Assembly (NCBI RefSeq): GCF_029395455.1
Contig: NZ_CP113916.1
Location: 1 to 64,000, forward strand
DNA: 64,000 bases
Direction of reading: 5' to 3'
Source: Lactobacillus sp. ESL0785
GTDB taxonomy: Bacteria > Bacillota > Bacilli > Lactobacillales > Lactobacillaceae
This document shows positions 54,464 through 62,466 of the stretch, piece after piece. Under the pieces are notes generated by a model that searched no databases, was not told the DNA's origin, and was given only the letters and a program-made list of their open reading frames with translations. Each line of letters opens with the position of its first letter. The first letter of the stretch is position 1. The position numbers were made by a program, and so were the translations under genes.

Positions 54464-54495
54464 GTGTTTCAAAAAATATATAGTTTTTGAAACAC
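54464..54495. promoter_or_regulatory. res-like inverted repeat between regulator and PTS operon
   Basis: GTGTTTCAAAAA (54464-54475) and TTTTTGAAACAC (54484-54495) are a perfect 12-bp inverted repeat with an 8-bp spacer. Size and layout resemble a single resolvase-dimer subsite. It is the likely operator of the divergent resolvase-like protein. Confidence 0.7.
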
Positions 54496-54534
54496 AGATT
54501 TGTCTTCAATATATTTTTCTGTTACTTTAGCTAC

Positions 54535-54559
54535 TATACTTTTGTTGTAAGCGTAATCA
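54535..54559 (+). promoter_or_regulatory. -10 element and cre-like site 2 of the mannose-type PTS operon
   Basis: TATACT (54535-54540) has no recognisable -35 at 16-19 bp, suggesting dependence on an activator. TGTAAGCGTAATCA (54546-54559) matches 13 of 14 cre positions and lies right after it. Confidence 0.6.
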
Positions 54560-54579
54560 ATAAGTGAAGGAGAATGGAA

Positions 54580-55077
54580 ATGAAAATTTTATCGGCAAGA
54601 ATAGATAATCGGTTGTTACACGGGATAGTTGCCACACAGTGGGCACCCCAAATTGGACCTAATCGGATAATGATAATAGATGATGAGGTTGCAACTAATC
54701 CTGTTTTAAAAAGCAGCATGAAATTGGGTAAGCCTGCTGGTATGGCAGTATCAATTATCACTGAGGAAGTAGCTACCGATCATTTACTAAAGAATGCGTA
54801 TGGTGAGCAAACAATTTTTATTATTGTTAAGTCACCACAAATAATTCTTAATTTAGTTAACAAAGGGATTGCTATCGATAAGCTCACTTTAGGAGGTACT
54901 GTAGCACCTGCTAATCCAACTGCTCCAGGAATTATTAAAGTACATAACCGAGCTTACATTAATCCTGCAGAAGTTCCTGTATACCAAGAATTGATTAGAA
55001 AAGGGATTGCTATTGAAGGACAATACGTTCCTTCAGATAAAGTAATCAATGTTCAAGAGATACTTGCAAATAGTTAA
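54580..55077 (+). CDS. PTS EIIB component, mannose/sorbose family
   Basis: This 165-residue EIIB of the mannose family has the phosphorylated His14 in ARIDNRLLHGIVATQW. ATG 54580 is chosen (7 bases from AAGGAG); ATG 54574 is too close to that site. It is first of four PTS genes encoding separate IIB, IIC, IID and IIA proteins. Confidence 0.92.
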   Translation: MKILSARIDNRLLHGIVATQWAPQIGPNRIMIIDDEVATNPVLKSSMKLGKPAGMAVSIITEEVATDHLLKNAYGEQTIFIIVKSPQIILNLVNKGIAIDKLTLGGTVAPANPTAPGIIKVHNRAYINPAEVPVYQELIRKGIAIEGQYVPSDKVINVQEILANS

Positions 55078-55091
55078 AGGAGTGAGTAACG

Positions 55092-55901
55092 ATGAGTATT
55101 TCAATTTGGCAGATAATTTTACTAACAATTATTGCCTATTTAGCACATTTTGATTTCAACTCAATTCAGCTGTTTACATTCAACTCATTAATTTGGGGAT
55201 TGCTTGCTGGATTAATAATGGGTGATATGAAAACTGGAGTTGAGATTGGTGCAACGGTTCAACTAATGTCTTTAGGTGTTGTAGCTGTTGGTGGAGCTTC
55301 AATACCCAATTATCCGGTAACAGCTATTATCACAACTGCAATTGCTATTTCAACCGGAAAAGGATTAGGTGCAGGAATTGCAATTGGCTTACCTGTAGGA
55401 ATTTTAGGTGTTCAGCTAGATATTTTATGGAAAATGTTTAATGGTTGGACAGCAATTAAGGCACAAAAGTATGCTGATGAAAAGAAGTATGGTGCTATGC
55501 AGTCAATGACCTTGCTTTCAACTTATACTGCTGGACTAGTGTCAGCACTACCAGTCTTTCTATCAGTTGCTTTTGGTCCTAGTCTAATTAAAGCTATCTT
55601 AGACTTTATGCCGAAATGGTTTACTAGCGGTCTGCAGCTTGCTGGGGCAATGCTGCCAGCAGTTGGGATAGCAATGTTACTTATTTATATGCCTTCTGGC
55701 AAGATGATGGAATACCTTTTGATCGGTTTTGTTCTTAGTGCTTACTTAAAAGTGCCAATTATCGGTGTTTCATTAATTGGTCTTGCGTTGATGTATCACG
55801 CCTTTAAGGAATTAAGTAAGAAGAGCAATGCTGTAGTAGAAAAGACAGATAATGCAGTCACAGAGAGCAATACTATGATTGGGGTTGATGAAGATGAGTA
55901 A
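55092..55901 (+). CDS. PTS EIIC component, mannose/sorbose family
   Basis: This 269-residue membrane subunit has about seven helices. It shows GLIMGDMKTGVEIGATVQL and a LGVVAVGGASIP segment characteristic of EIIC-Man/Sor. AAAGGAGTGAG precedes the ATG. It forms the sugar channel with IID, whose gene overlaps its last 8 bases. Confidence 0.92.
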   Translation: MSISIWQIILLTIIAYLAHFDFNSIQLFTFNSLIWGLLAGLIMGDMKTGVEIGATVQLMSLGVVAVGGASIPNYPVTAIITTAIAISTGKGLGAGIAIGLPVGILGVQLDILWKMFNGWTAIKAQKYADEKKYGAMQSMTLLSTYTAGLVSALPVFLSVAFGPSLIKAILDFMPKWFTSGLQLAGAMLPAVGIAMLLIYMPSGKMMEYLLIGFVLSAYLKVPIIGVSLIGLALMYHAFKELSKKSNAVVEKTDNAVTESNTMIGVDEDE

Positions 55902-56715
55902 TGAAACTAATGACCAAACTGTATTAACGAAAAAAGACCTTAGAAGAGCATCTTGGCGCTGGATTAGAGTAGGAATTAGTTCATTCAACTATCAAACTCA
56001 ATTAGCACCTAGCGTTGCTTATGCGATGCTGCCATCATTGAGAAAGATTTATAAAGGAAAAGATGAAGACCTGCGTTTATCATTAGATAACGAATATAAG
56101 TATTTCAACACTAATCCGTGGATTGCACCGTTAATTTTTGGCGCTACCTTAGCTATGGAAGACAAAGACGGTGTTGAAACTCTCGATGGGGTGCAATCAC
56201 TCAAAGTCGGATTGATGGGACCCTTAGCTGGAATTGGCGATACCATTATTTGGGCAATGCTCCCAACAATCTTTGGTTCAATTGGTGCTTCTTTAGCTAA
56301 ACAAGGCAATCCGTTTGGCATTTATTTGTGGGTTATTTTCAACTTAATTGTATTATTCTTTATTCGTAGTCGAGAATTTGAAATTGGCTATAAACAGGGA
56401 ATGAAATTTTTAAGTACTTATAGTGATAAATTGTCGATTTTTACTGAAGCAATCTCAGTTTTGGGATTAACGGTAATTGGTGCATTAATTCCTTCAACAG
56501 TATCATTTACTACACCTCTCAAGATGGTTAATGCTGGCGTAACACTGAAAGTACAGGACATTCTTGATAAGATTTTGCCTAGCATGTTGCCAATGCTCTT
56601 GGTTGGCTTGTTTTACTGGCTAATTAAGAAGAAAAACTGGAAGATGACCACTGTTATTTGGCTAACGATTGCTATTGCGATGGTTGCGGCATTTTTCAAT
56701 GTTCTAACAGTTTAG
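55894..56715 (+). CDS. PTS EIID component, mannose/sorbose family
   Basis: This 273-residue subunit has the family text RRASWRWIRVGISSFNYQ, then GVQSLKVGLMGPLAGIGDTI, the conserved EIID signature, and C-terminal membrane helices. It starts at ATG 55894 within the end of the EIIC gene, showing translational coupling. Confidence 0.92.
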   Translation: MSNETNDQTVLTKKDLRRASWRWIRVGISSFNYQTQLAPSVAYAMLPSLRKIYKGKDEDLRLSLDNEYKYFNTNPWIAPLIFGATLAMEDKDGVETLDGVQSLKVGLMGPLAGIGDTIIWAMLPTIFGSIGASLAKQGNPFGIYLWVIFNLIVLFFIRSREFEIGYKQGMKFLSTYSDKLSIFTEAISVLGLTVIGALIPSTVSFTTPLKMVNAGVTLKVQDILDKILPSMLPMLLVGLFYWLIKKKNWKMTTVIWLTIAIAMVAAFFNVLTV

Positions 56716-56732
56716 GATTTAGGAGTAAAGAA

Positions 56733-57158
56733 TTGATTAAATATGTAATTGCATCCCATAGTGGGTTTGCCCAGGGAATGCGGGCAACACTTAACTTTTT
56801 AACTAATAATTTAAAACAAATTACTGCTATTACTGCTTACGATGACAGTCAAGCAACTGATTTGAATATCGATGATCTTCAGGAATTGTTTACGAATCTA
56901 GAGCCTGATGACAAGATTATTTTTATGACCGACATCAATACTGGTAGCGTCTCACAAAAAATCGTTCCGTTAATTCTAAATAGGAAAAATAGTTTTCTGA
57001 TTACTGGCGTTAATATTCCTGTAGCTTTAAGTATTTTATTAATGGATGAAAAAAGCGTCACGCAAGAATCATTGAATACTTTAGTGACTGACCAAGAAGC
57101 AGCACCTAAGTTAGTAAATCTTAATGACTTGCTTATAGATGATCCAGATGATGAGTAG
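56733..57158 (+). CDS. PTS EIIA component, mannose family
   Basis: This 141-residue cytoplasmic EIIA has the phosphorylated His9 in VIASHSGFAQGMR. The start is TTG 56733, seven bases after AGGAG; the longer in-frame stretch reads back into EIID and is rejected. It is last PTS gene and is 8 bases from an esterase gene. Confidence 0.9.
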   Translation: MIKYVIASHSGFAQGMRATLNFLTNNLKQITAITAYDDSQATDLNIDDLQELFTNLEPDDKIIFMTDINTGSVSQKIVPLILNRKNSFLITGVNIPVALSILLMDEKSVTQESLNTLVTDQEAAPKLVNLNDLLIDDPDDE

Positions 57159-57166
57159 GTATAACT

Positions 57167-58006
57167 ATGGAAATAATTAAAGAAAAATTATTTGATTCAG
57201 AATATGATTTATCAGATTCATATGTTACTTGCTATTTAAAAGGTCAAGACAAAAACTTGCGTGCTCCCGTTAATTATCCTGCTGTTATTCTTTGTCCAGG
57301 AGGAGGATATACGCAGTTAAGTGACCGTGAATCAGAAATCATTGCACTAAATTTTTTGGCGCAAGATTACCATGTCTTTGTTCTTAATTACTCACTTTTG
57401 CCAAGTAGCAAATTATATCCCAAGCCACTAATTGAAGCAGCCAAAACGTTCAACATCATTGAAAAATATGCTAAAGACTACTTAATTGATACTAGTAGAA
57501 TTGTTATGGCGGGTTTTTCGGCTGGTGGACATGTAGCAACACTTTATTCAGGGATGACAGATGAATGGATCAGACATTATTCGTCAGCCAAAATAATCAG
57601 ACCTTATCGTCAATTGTTGGGCTATCCCTTAATTGATTATCAATTAACGCATGACTTTACAGCTAAAGAAATTACCCAAGTGTTAGGTGATTTTACTGAT
57701 GGGGCAGCACAAAAATTGGTAACCTCCAGTACTCCACCGACTTTCATTTGGGCAACTAAGACTGATGAGTTAGTACCAATTCAGAATACTTTGTCTTACG
57801 TAGCAGCTTTAGCCGAGAACGATGTTGACTTTGAAGAGCATATTTTTGGCTGGGGTCCACACGGCTTATCCTTAGCCAATGAACAAACTGATTATTTGCC
57901 GACAGATAAAAAACATGCCGATCGAGAGTTTCTGAATCAGCATGTTGCTAAGTGGTTTGATTTGGCAATTGAATGGCTCAAGCAAACTAAATTTGATATA
58001 AATTGA
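57167..58006 (+). CDS. Alpha/beta hydrolase (acetyl esterase/BD-FAE type)
   Basis: This 279-residue serine hydrolase has the oxyanion loop CPGGGYTQLS, nucleophile elbow GFSAGGHVA (Ser about 127), Asp in TDELVP and His in GPHGLS. It has no signal peptide, so it works inside the cell. Co-transcription with the PTS suggests removal of acyl groups from an imported, acylated sugar phosphate. Confidence 0.86.
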   Translation: MEIIKEKLFDSEYDLSDSYVTCYLKGQDKNLRAPVNYPAVILCPGGGYTQLSDRESEIIALNFLAQDYHVFVLNYSLLPSSKLYPKPLIEAAKTFNIIEKYAKDYLIDTSRIVMAGFSAGGHVATLYSGMTDEWIRHYSSAKIIRPYRQLLGYPLIDYQLTHDFTAKEITQVLGDFTDGAAQKLVTSSTPPTFIWATKTDELVPIQNTLSYVAALAENDVDFEEHIFGWGPHGLSLANEQTDYLPTDKKHADREFLNQHVAKWFDLAIEWLKQTKFDIN

Positions 58007-58026
58007 TTTGAAATAATATTATTTAT

Positions 58027-58063
58027 AAGCACAAATTTCACATTGGAAACTTGTGCTTTTTTG
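58027..58063 (+). terminator. Terminator of the mannose-type PTS operon
   Basis: AAGCACAA (58027-58034) pairs with TTGTGCTT (58051-58058), followed by TTTT. Confidence 0.85.
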
Positions 58064-58306
58064 CCTTAAATTTCTTCTAAGCAGTCTTTAGTTCAGTAAA
58101 GTCAGTAATTAAGTTGGTAATTTTAGTAGTTAACAGATATAACTGCTAATTACTATTGCCAATACCAAGAGAATTAAAGAAATAGCGATCATGCCAATCA
58201 ATTATTAATAGTTTTTTTATTAATTCACATTCCAAGCCTGATATTTGGGTCATTTGGCTCCCTGTGTTAAACTTTAGCAGCTATGTATTAGGAAAAGGAG
58301 AACAAT
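58064..58306. other. Spacer before traX
   Basis: No gene is supported. The minus strand holds a 20-codon hydrophobic frame (start MIAISLILLVLAIVISSYIC, about 58133-58195) with a poor ribosome binding site, possibly a fragment. Confidence 0.4.
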
Positions 58307-59101
58307 ATGCAGATTGCTAAAAAAGTACGAGGTTTAACTACTTTTGACTTAAAGATAATCGGAATTATTTTAATGGTAGTTGACCATTTTCACCAGATGT
58401 TTTATCCACTGGGCGCACCGAATTGGCTGGACTGGTTTGGTCGGCCAGTAGCCACTATTTTCTTTTTTACTAGTGTAGTTGGCTTTAGCCACACGCATGA
58501 CAAGAAAAAATATATGGAACGGCTGTATATTTCAATGGTGCTAATGGCACTGTTTACAGCAATTTTGGAAAAAACAGTCCACTTTGAACAGGTAGTGTTA
58601 ATCAACAACATTTTCCGTGATTTGTTTATTGGGACAATGTTTATGACAGGTATCGATCAATTTGCGGCTGCTAAAGATGGCAACAAGGCAAAACATATTA
58701 GTTTAGGAATTTTATGGTTTGCCTTACCGTTTATTTTTTCAGGGATTACGACACTTCTTGTGGGTGCAGCTGGCTTGCCGTTAATAATTAAGCAAATTGC
58801 CCTGGGCATTTTTCCAGCAATTCTCTTAGCTGAAAATAATATTATGGTTTTGTTAATTCCACTGCTATATCTATTTAGAAACAATAAAAAAATCCAATGC
58901 CTGCTGATTGCAGCAACCGCGTTACTTTATGGTTTAACTGGTTCAACTCAGTGGATGATGATTTTTGCAATTATTCCGATTTGGTTTTATAACGGTCAAA
59001 AGGGTCCGGGTATGAAGTATTTCTTTTATATTTTCTATCCGGCTCATATTGCAGTTTTATATTGTTTGGCCGCCGTACTTTATAAGGCACTTGGCTCTTA
59101 A
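58307..59101 (+). CDS. TraX family membrane protein
   Basis: This 264-residue protein has about seven membrane helices. The family text LTTFDLKIIGIILMVVDHFH at the start, and RPVATIFFFTSVVGFSHTHD, mark the TraX family. TraX acetylates F-pilin in E. coli; chromosomal Firmicute homologues are predicted membrane acyltransferases of unknown substrate. AAAGGAG precedes the ATG. It stands alone with a strong terminator. Confidence 0.85.
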   Translation: MQIAKKVRGLTTFDLKIIGIILMVVDHFHQMFYPLGAPNWLDWFGRPVATIFFFTSVVGFSHTHDKKKYMERLYISMVLMALFTAILEKTVHFEQVVLINNIFRDLFIGTMFMTGIDQFAAAKDGNKAKHISLGILWFALPFIFSGITTLLVGAAGLPLIIKQIALGIFPAILLAENNIMVLLIPLLYLFRNNKKIQCLLIAATALLYGLTGSTQWMMIFAIIPIWFYNGQKGPGMKYFFYIFYPAHIAVLYCLAAVLYKALGS

Positions 59102-59105
59102 TAAT

Positions 59106-59150
59106 AAAAATCTCCTTCATGTGATAACACACAATGAAGGAGATTTTTTA
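59106..59150. terminator. Strong terminator after traX
   Basis: AAAAATCTCCTTCAT (59106-59120) pairs with ATGAAGGAGATTTTTT (59134-59149). The stem is long enough to work in both directions. Confidence 0.92.
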
Positions 59151-59221
59151 TTAGAATTTTGTTAAATTGTAATAGATGTTAAGTAAGGTTTTTATTTTAA
59201 ATTCTGCTTGATCAGTAAGAA

Positions 59222-59380
59222 CTAACGAAGCCTAAAACCTTTAGAATATTTAACATCAAGCTTACTGTCATTAAAGAATTGTTCAGTAACAATTCCTTTT
59301 TGGTTAACTGAAAATAGAACAGGAAATTTATGGTGATTTATTGTTTCGTCATGCAAAGATAACCTTAAAAATAATAGTCT
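59222..59380 (-). pseudogene. Coding-like fragment, minus strand
   Basis: About 52 codons are open without a proper start. They read LRLSLHDETINHHKFPVLFS and later KGIVTEQFFNDSKLDVKYSK, ending in RLR and TAG. The composition looks like real protein but I do not recognise it. It is probably the tail of a lost gene. Confidence 0.35.
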
Positions 59381-59704
59381 TTATGATGTATAGTTTAAGA
59401 AATATTTTTTGTTATGGTGATAGTGCCATTGAATTATTATAATTCGGTACTTCATGTAATAATTGTTTGTTCATTTGCCAAGGTTATGCTTAGTAACTGT
59501 GATAAATCTCCAGGTGCTATGCCAGGATTTAGGATAAGTAGTTTTTTTAACCAAGCCGTACTTATTTTTTATCATCTTTCTTATATAAATAATTTCAACA
59601 TAATTAAATGATTATTATATATAAGAATAAAATTGTTTTACTAATGATCATTTTAATATTGAATGCGCTTTTTACAAGTGGGATAATAAGCGTGAGGTGA
59701 TTAT
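59381..59704. other. AT-rich spacer before the SemiSWEET gene
   Basis: No gene is supported. A 65-codon plus-strand frame (59414-59611) lacks a ribosome binding site and coding character. The -10-like TATATAA lies near 59617. Confidence 0.4.
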
Positions 59705-59965
59705 ATGAAGTTAGAAAAAATTATGACTATTTTAGGTTGGGTAGCTTCAATTACTGCAATTATTATGTATGTCTCATATATTCCGCAGATTATGAATAAT
59801 CTGCACGGTGTAAAGGGAAGTCCAATTCAGCCTTTGGCAACGGCAATTAATACTTTTCTTTGGGTTATTTATGCTTTGTTTAAAAAGGATAGAGATATTC
59901 CGTTAGCGGCTTGTAATGCAGCTGGAGTTATTTTTGGTCTGATTACATTTTTTACAGCTTTATAA
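59705..59965 (+). CDS. SemiSWEET (PQ-loop) sugar transporter
   Basis: This 86-residue protein has three membrane helices and the PQ motif in YVSYIPQIMNNLHG, followed by NTFLWVIYALFKK with the helix-3 Asn/Trp region. Size and pattern match bacterial SemiSWEETs, which dimerise into a sugar uniporter. GTGAGGTGATT precedes the ATG. It lies 18 bases before the unrecognised gene, so the two form an operon and the partner may act on the transported compound. Confidence 0.88.
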   Translation: MKLEKIMTILGWVASITAIIMYVSYIPQIMNNLHGVKGSPIQPLATAINTFLWVIYALFKKDRDIPLAACNAAGVIFGLITFFTAL

Positions 59966-59983
59966 TATTTGGAGGAATATATT

Positions 59984-61333
59984 ATGGTAAAAATTACTTT
60001 AGTTAATCCAGAAGATAAAATTAATATTCCAGTACCGGTTAAATTTACGGTACCTAATATTCAGGGTGATTTATGGCTGGCAACAACTGATGATGGGCAA
60101 AAGGTAGTTTGTCAACGACTAAATAATGAAACAGATGCAAATTTTGTGGCTATAATTGAATTCAAGCAGTCCACGGAAGTTTTAACTTTAGAAAAAGAAC
60201 TTGTAGCTGATCAGGTTAAAGGAATTAAAGAAATTTCAGATCATAAAGAAAATGATTGTTATGTTCACTTGAATACTGGCGTATTTGATTTTGAATTATG
60301 TCGCGGTACAGGTCAAGGTGAAGGCTCTTCGAAGTGGGGATTACGGCACTTTTGGTCTGTTGCTGAAAAACGTGACTTGGTACCATCAGGTAATAATGCA
60401 ATTGGCGGCTTTTATGGTCCGTTCTTTACTCCAGATAATGGTTTGATTAATCCAGCTGAACATATCATTGTTGATATTACGCCTTTAGAAGATGGCCCAG
60501 TGATGAAGAAGTACCGGCTAGCTGGCAGAATTCCGGATGGCATCAAGCCAGAGCTTCACGGTAAGAGATTTCATTTGGATTGGTCATTCTATTATAATGT
60601 ACCATTTTTCTCTCGCGTTTATCATGTTGATCATTTTGCAACAACAGTTAATAGAAGATCAATTGTTGATAAAATTACGGTTGGTGATGAGTTTGAGAGT
60701 GGTATTGGGCAACTAGTGTTTGACAGATTTGCAGCCTATGATGGCGTGTGGTACCGTGAAGGTGATCCATATTCTGGTAAGTTAGCAGAAAAAGTTCAAG
60801 AATTAGTTCATGATGGTAAAGAGCGCAATGACCGTTTTGAAAACTTTAAGAAGGCATTGACAGGTAATATGGCTAATGCCCATTGGGATTTGTATTGGCG
60901 GTTGTTCTCAGTTTGGGAAAATGCACTGCCAAGTGATGAAGAACAAGAAGAATTACAAGAAGTAAGAGATCAAGCCTTTGTTCTTGCAGAGCTGAATAAT
61001 CGGCCGTGGCTTTTTAGTAGGGATCCAGTTAATGTAAGTAAGGTAACTGACCAAACCGTTTTTGCTGGTCCTGCAAGTAAGAGTGTGGAAATGAATACGG
61101 AAACAGGTCAGGCAATGATTTGGCAAACTTCCGCTGCTTCAAATGCATTTCAGATTGTCCAACGGCCACAGTCAGGCTGGCAAAACTGGGGAACAAATGC
61201 CGAAAACGAATGTCCATCATTACCAGTTGGTACCTTAATTCACACAGCTTATGGTCCGTATAAGGATAATTGGCGTGAAGTTGCAGATAGTTTGGAAGCT
61301 TTACAAGCTGTGCAGCCTAAAGTGGAAAGATAA
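59984..61333 (+). CDS. Conserved-looking protein of unknown function (449 aa)
   Basis: I do not recognise this protein. ATG 59984 follows GGAGGAATAT. It has no signal peptide or membrane segment and is acidic, with an N-terminal beta-rich domain (about 1-85). The large central part is rich in Trp, Tyr and His (RHFWSVAEKRDLVPSGNN, FYGPFFTPDNG, HLDWSFYYNVPFFSRVYHVD) and resembles carbohydrate-active beta-sandwich or lyase-like folds. Helices follow, and the last 80 residues again contain many Trp/Gly. It is co-transcribed with the SemiSWEET, so an intracellular sugar-derivative enzyme is a guess. Confidence 0.7.
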   Translation: MVKITLVNPEDKINIPVPVKFTVPNIQGDLWLATTDDGQKVVCQRLNNETDANFVAIIEFKQSTEVLTLEKELVADQVKGIKEISDHKENDCYVHLNTGVFDFELCRGTGQGEGSSKWGLRHFWSVAEKRDLVPSGNNAIGGFYGPFFTPDNGLINPAEHIIVDITPLEDGPVMKKYRLAGRIPDGIKPELHGKRFHLDWSFYYNVPFFSRVYHVDHFATTVNRRSIVDKITVGDEFESGIGQLVFDRFAAYDGVWYREGDPYSGKLAEKVQELVHDGKERNDRFENFKKALTGNMANAHWDLYWRLFSVWENALPSDEEQEELQEVRDQAFVLAELNNRPWLFSRDPVNVSKVTDQTVFAGPASKSVEMNTETGQAMIWQTSAASNAFQIVQRPQSGWQNWGTNAENECPSLPVGTLIHTAYGPYKDNWREVADSLEALQAVQPKVER

Positions 61334-61352
61334 TCTTAGATAATAAAATTTA

Positions 61353-61396
61353 GTCAATAGTGTTATGATATAAGTAACATTATTGGCTTTTTTATT
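61353..61396 (+). terminator. Terminator after the unknown gene
   Basis: CAATAGTGTTA and TAACATTATTG pair with one mismatch, followed by a run of six T residues. Confidence 0.75.
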
Positions 61397-61417
61397 ATTT
61401 TTAAGGAGGCAATCATT

Positions 61418-62281
61418 ATGAAAATTGGTTTTATTGGTACCGGCGTTATGGGGAATGCAATTTGCTTAAATTTACTCAAGGCTGGTCATGAGTTGTGGGT
61501 TTACAATCGAACTAAAGCTAAGACTGATAATTTAGTGACTCAAGGTGCCACTTGGTGTGTTAATCCTAAGACTGTTGTGGAAGCAGCTGACGCGATTTTT
61601 ACGATGGTTGGCTTTCCTCGCGATGTTGAGCAGGTTTATTTTGGCGAAAATGGTATTCTAACAGCGAATGTTAAGGATAAAATTATTGTTGACATGACAA
61701 CGTCCAAACCAGCCCTAGCCCAGAAAATTTACACTGAAGGGGAAAAACTAGGAGCGCAAGTTTTGGATGCACCTGTTTCCGGTGGTGATTTAGGTGCTAA
61801 GAACGGAACGTTAACAATCATGGTTGGCGGTGATAAAGCAGCCTTTACTGCCTTGCAGACTGTGTTTAGTGCAATTGGCAGTTTAGCACAATATTTTGGT
61901 CCAGCAGGAGCCGGTCAAAATACGAAGATGGCTAATCAAATTATGATTGCTGGTACAATGACGGGAATGACAGAAATGCTTGTTTATGCTCAAAAAGCTG
62001 GACTTGATCTGCCAGCAGTTGTAAAAACTGTTGGTGGAGGTAGTGCGGCGAATTGGAGTTTAAGCAACTATGCGCCGCGTATTTTAAAGGGTGATTATAC
62101 TCCGGGATTCTTTAGTAAACATTTTTTGAAGGATTTGCGGATTGCTTTGGCGACCGCTGAAGAAATGGATATTAAGTTACCAGCAACGGAAAAAGCCAAG
62201 GAGTTATACGAAACTTTAGTTGATGAAAAAGGTTTGGGTGACTTGGGCACACAGGGATTAATTAAATTGTGGTGGCAATAA
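61418..62281 (+). CDS. NAD(P)-dependent beta-hydroxyacid dehydrogenase family
   Basis: This 287-residue enzyme of the 3-hydroxyisobutyrate/tartronate-semialdehyde reductase family has an N-terminal Rossmann motif GFIGTGVMGNAI, substrate-binding DAPVSGGDLGAKNGTL, catalytic lysine in GQNTKMANQ (about residue 171) and an all-helical C-terminal half. AAGGAGG precedes the ATG. It is a single gene between two terminators. The substrate is unresolved. Confidence 0.9.
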   Translation: MKIGFIGTGVMGNAICLNLLKAGHELWVYNRTKAKTDNLVTQGATWCVNPKTVVEAADAIFTMVGFPRDVEQVYFGENGILTANVKDKIIVDMTTSKPALAQKIYTEGEKLGAQVLDAPVSGGDLGAKNGTLTIMVGGDKAAFTALQTVFSAIGSLAQYFGPAGAGQNTKMANQIMIAGTMTGMTEMLVYAQKAGLDLPAVVKTVGGGSAANWSLSNYAPRILKGDYTPGFFSKHFLKDLRIALATAEEMDIKLPATEKAKELYETLVDEKGLGDLGTQGLIKLWWQ

Positions 62282-62356
62282 AGCAAGCAGAAACAATTAG
62301 TGACTTTAACTACATAGATTTGGCACAGTCCTGCTTAATTTAGCTTGCCAGTGAAG

Positions 62357-62385
62357 AAGAACTCAGTTTGAGTTCTTTTTTGTTT
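62357..62385 (+). terminator. Terminator after the dehydrogenase
   Basis: AAGAACTCA (62357-62365) pairs perfectly with TGAGTTCTT (62369-62377), followed by TTTT. Confidence 0.88.
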
Positions 62386-62466
62386 TTGAAAATATTCTTA
62401 GTTACTCAGTTCTTATTTTGGTAAAATAAATAAGTTAACTAAGTTTTAAAATAAGGAAGTAAATGA

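Noticed and set aside
58133..58195. 20-codon hydrophobic peptide on the minus strand
   Set aside because: It is too short to judge and has a poor ribosome binding site. It is kept only as a remark in the spacer entry.
59414..59611. 65-codon plus-strand frame before the SemiSWEET gene
   Set aside because: There is no ribosome binding site and no coding character. The following sequence up to 59700 looks like promoter DNA.
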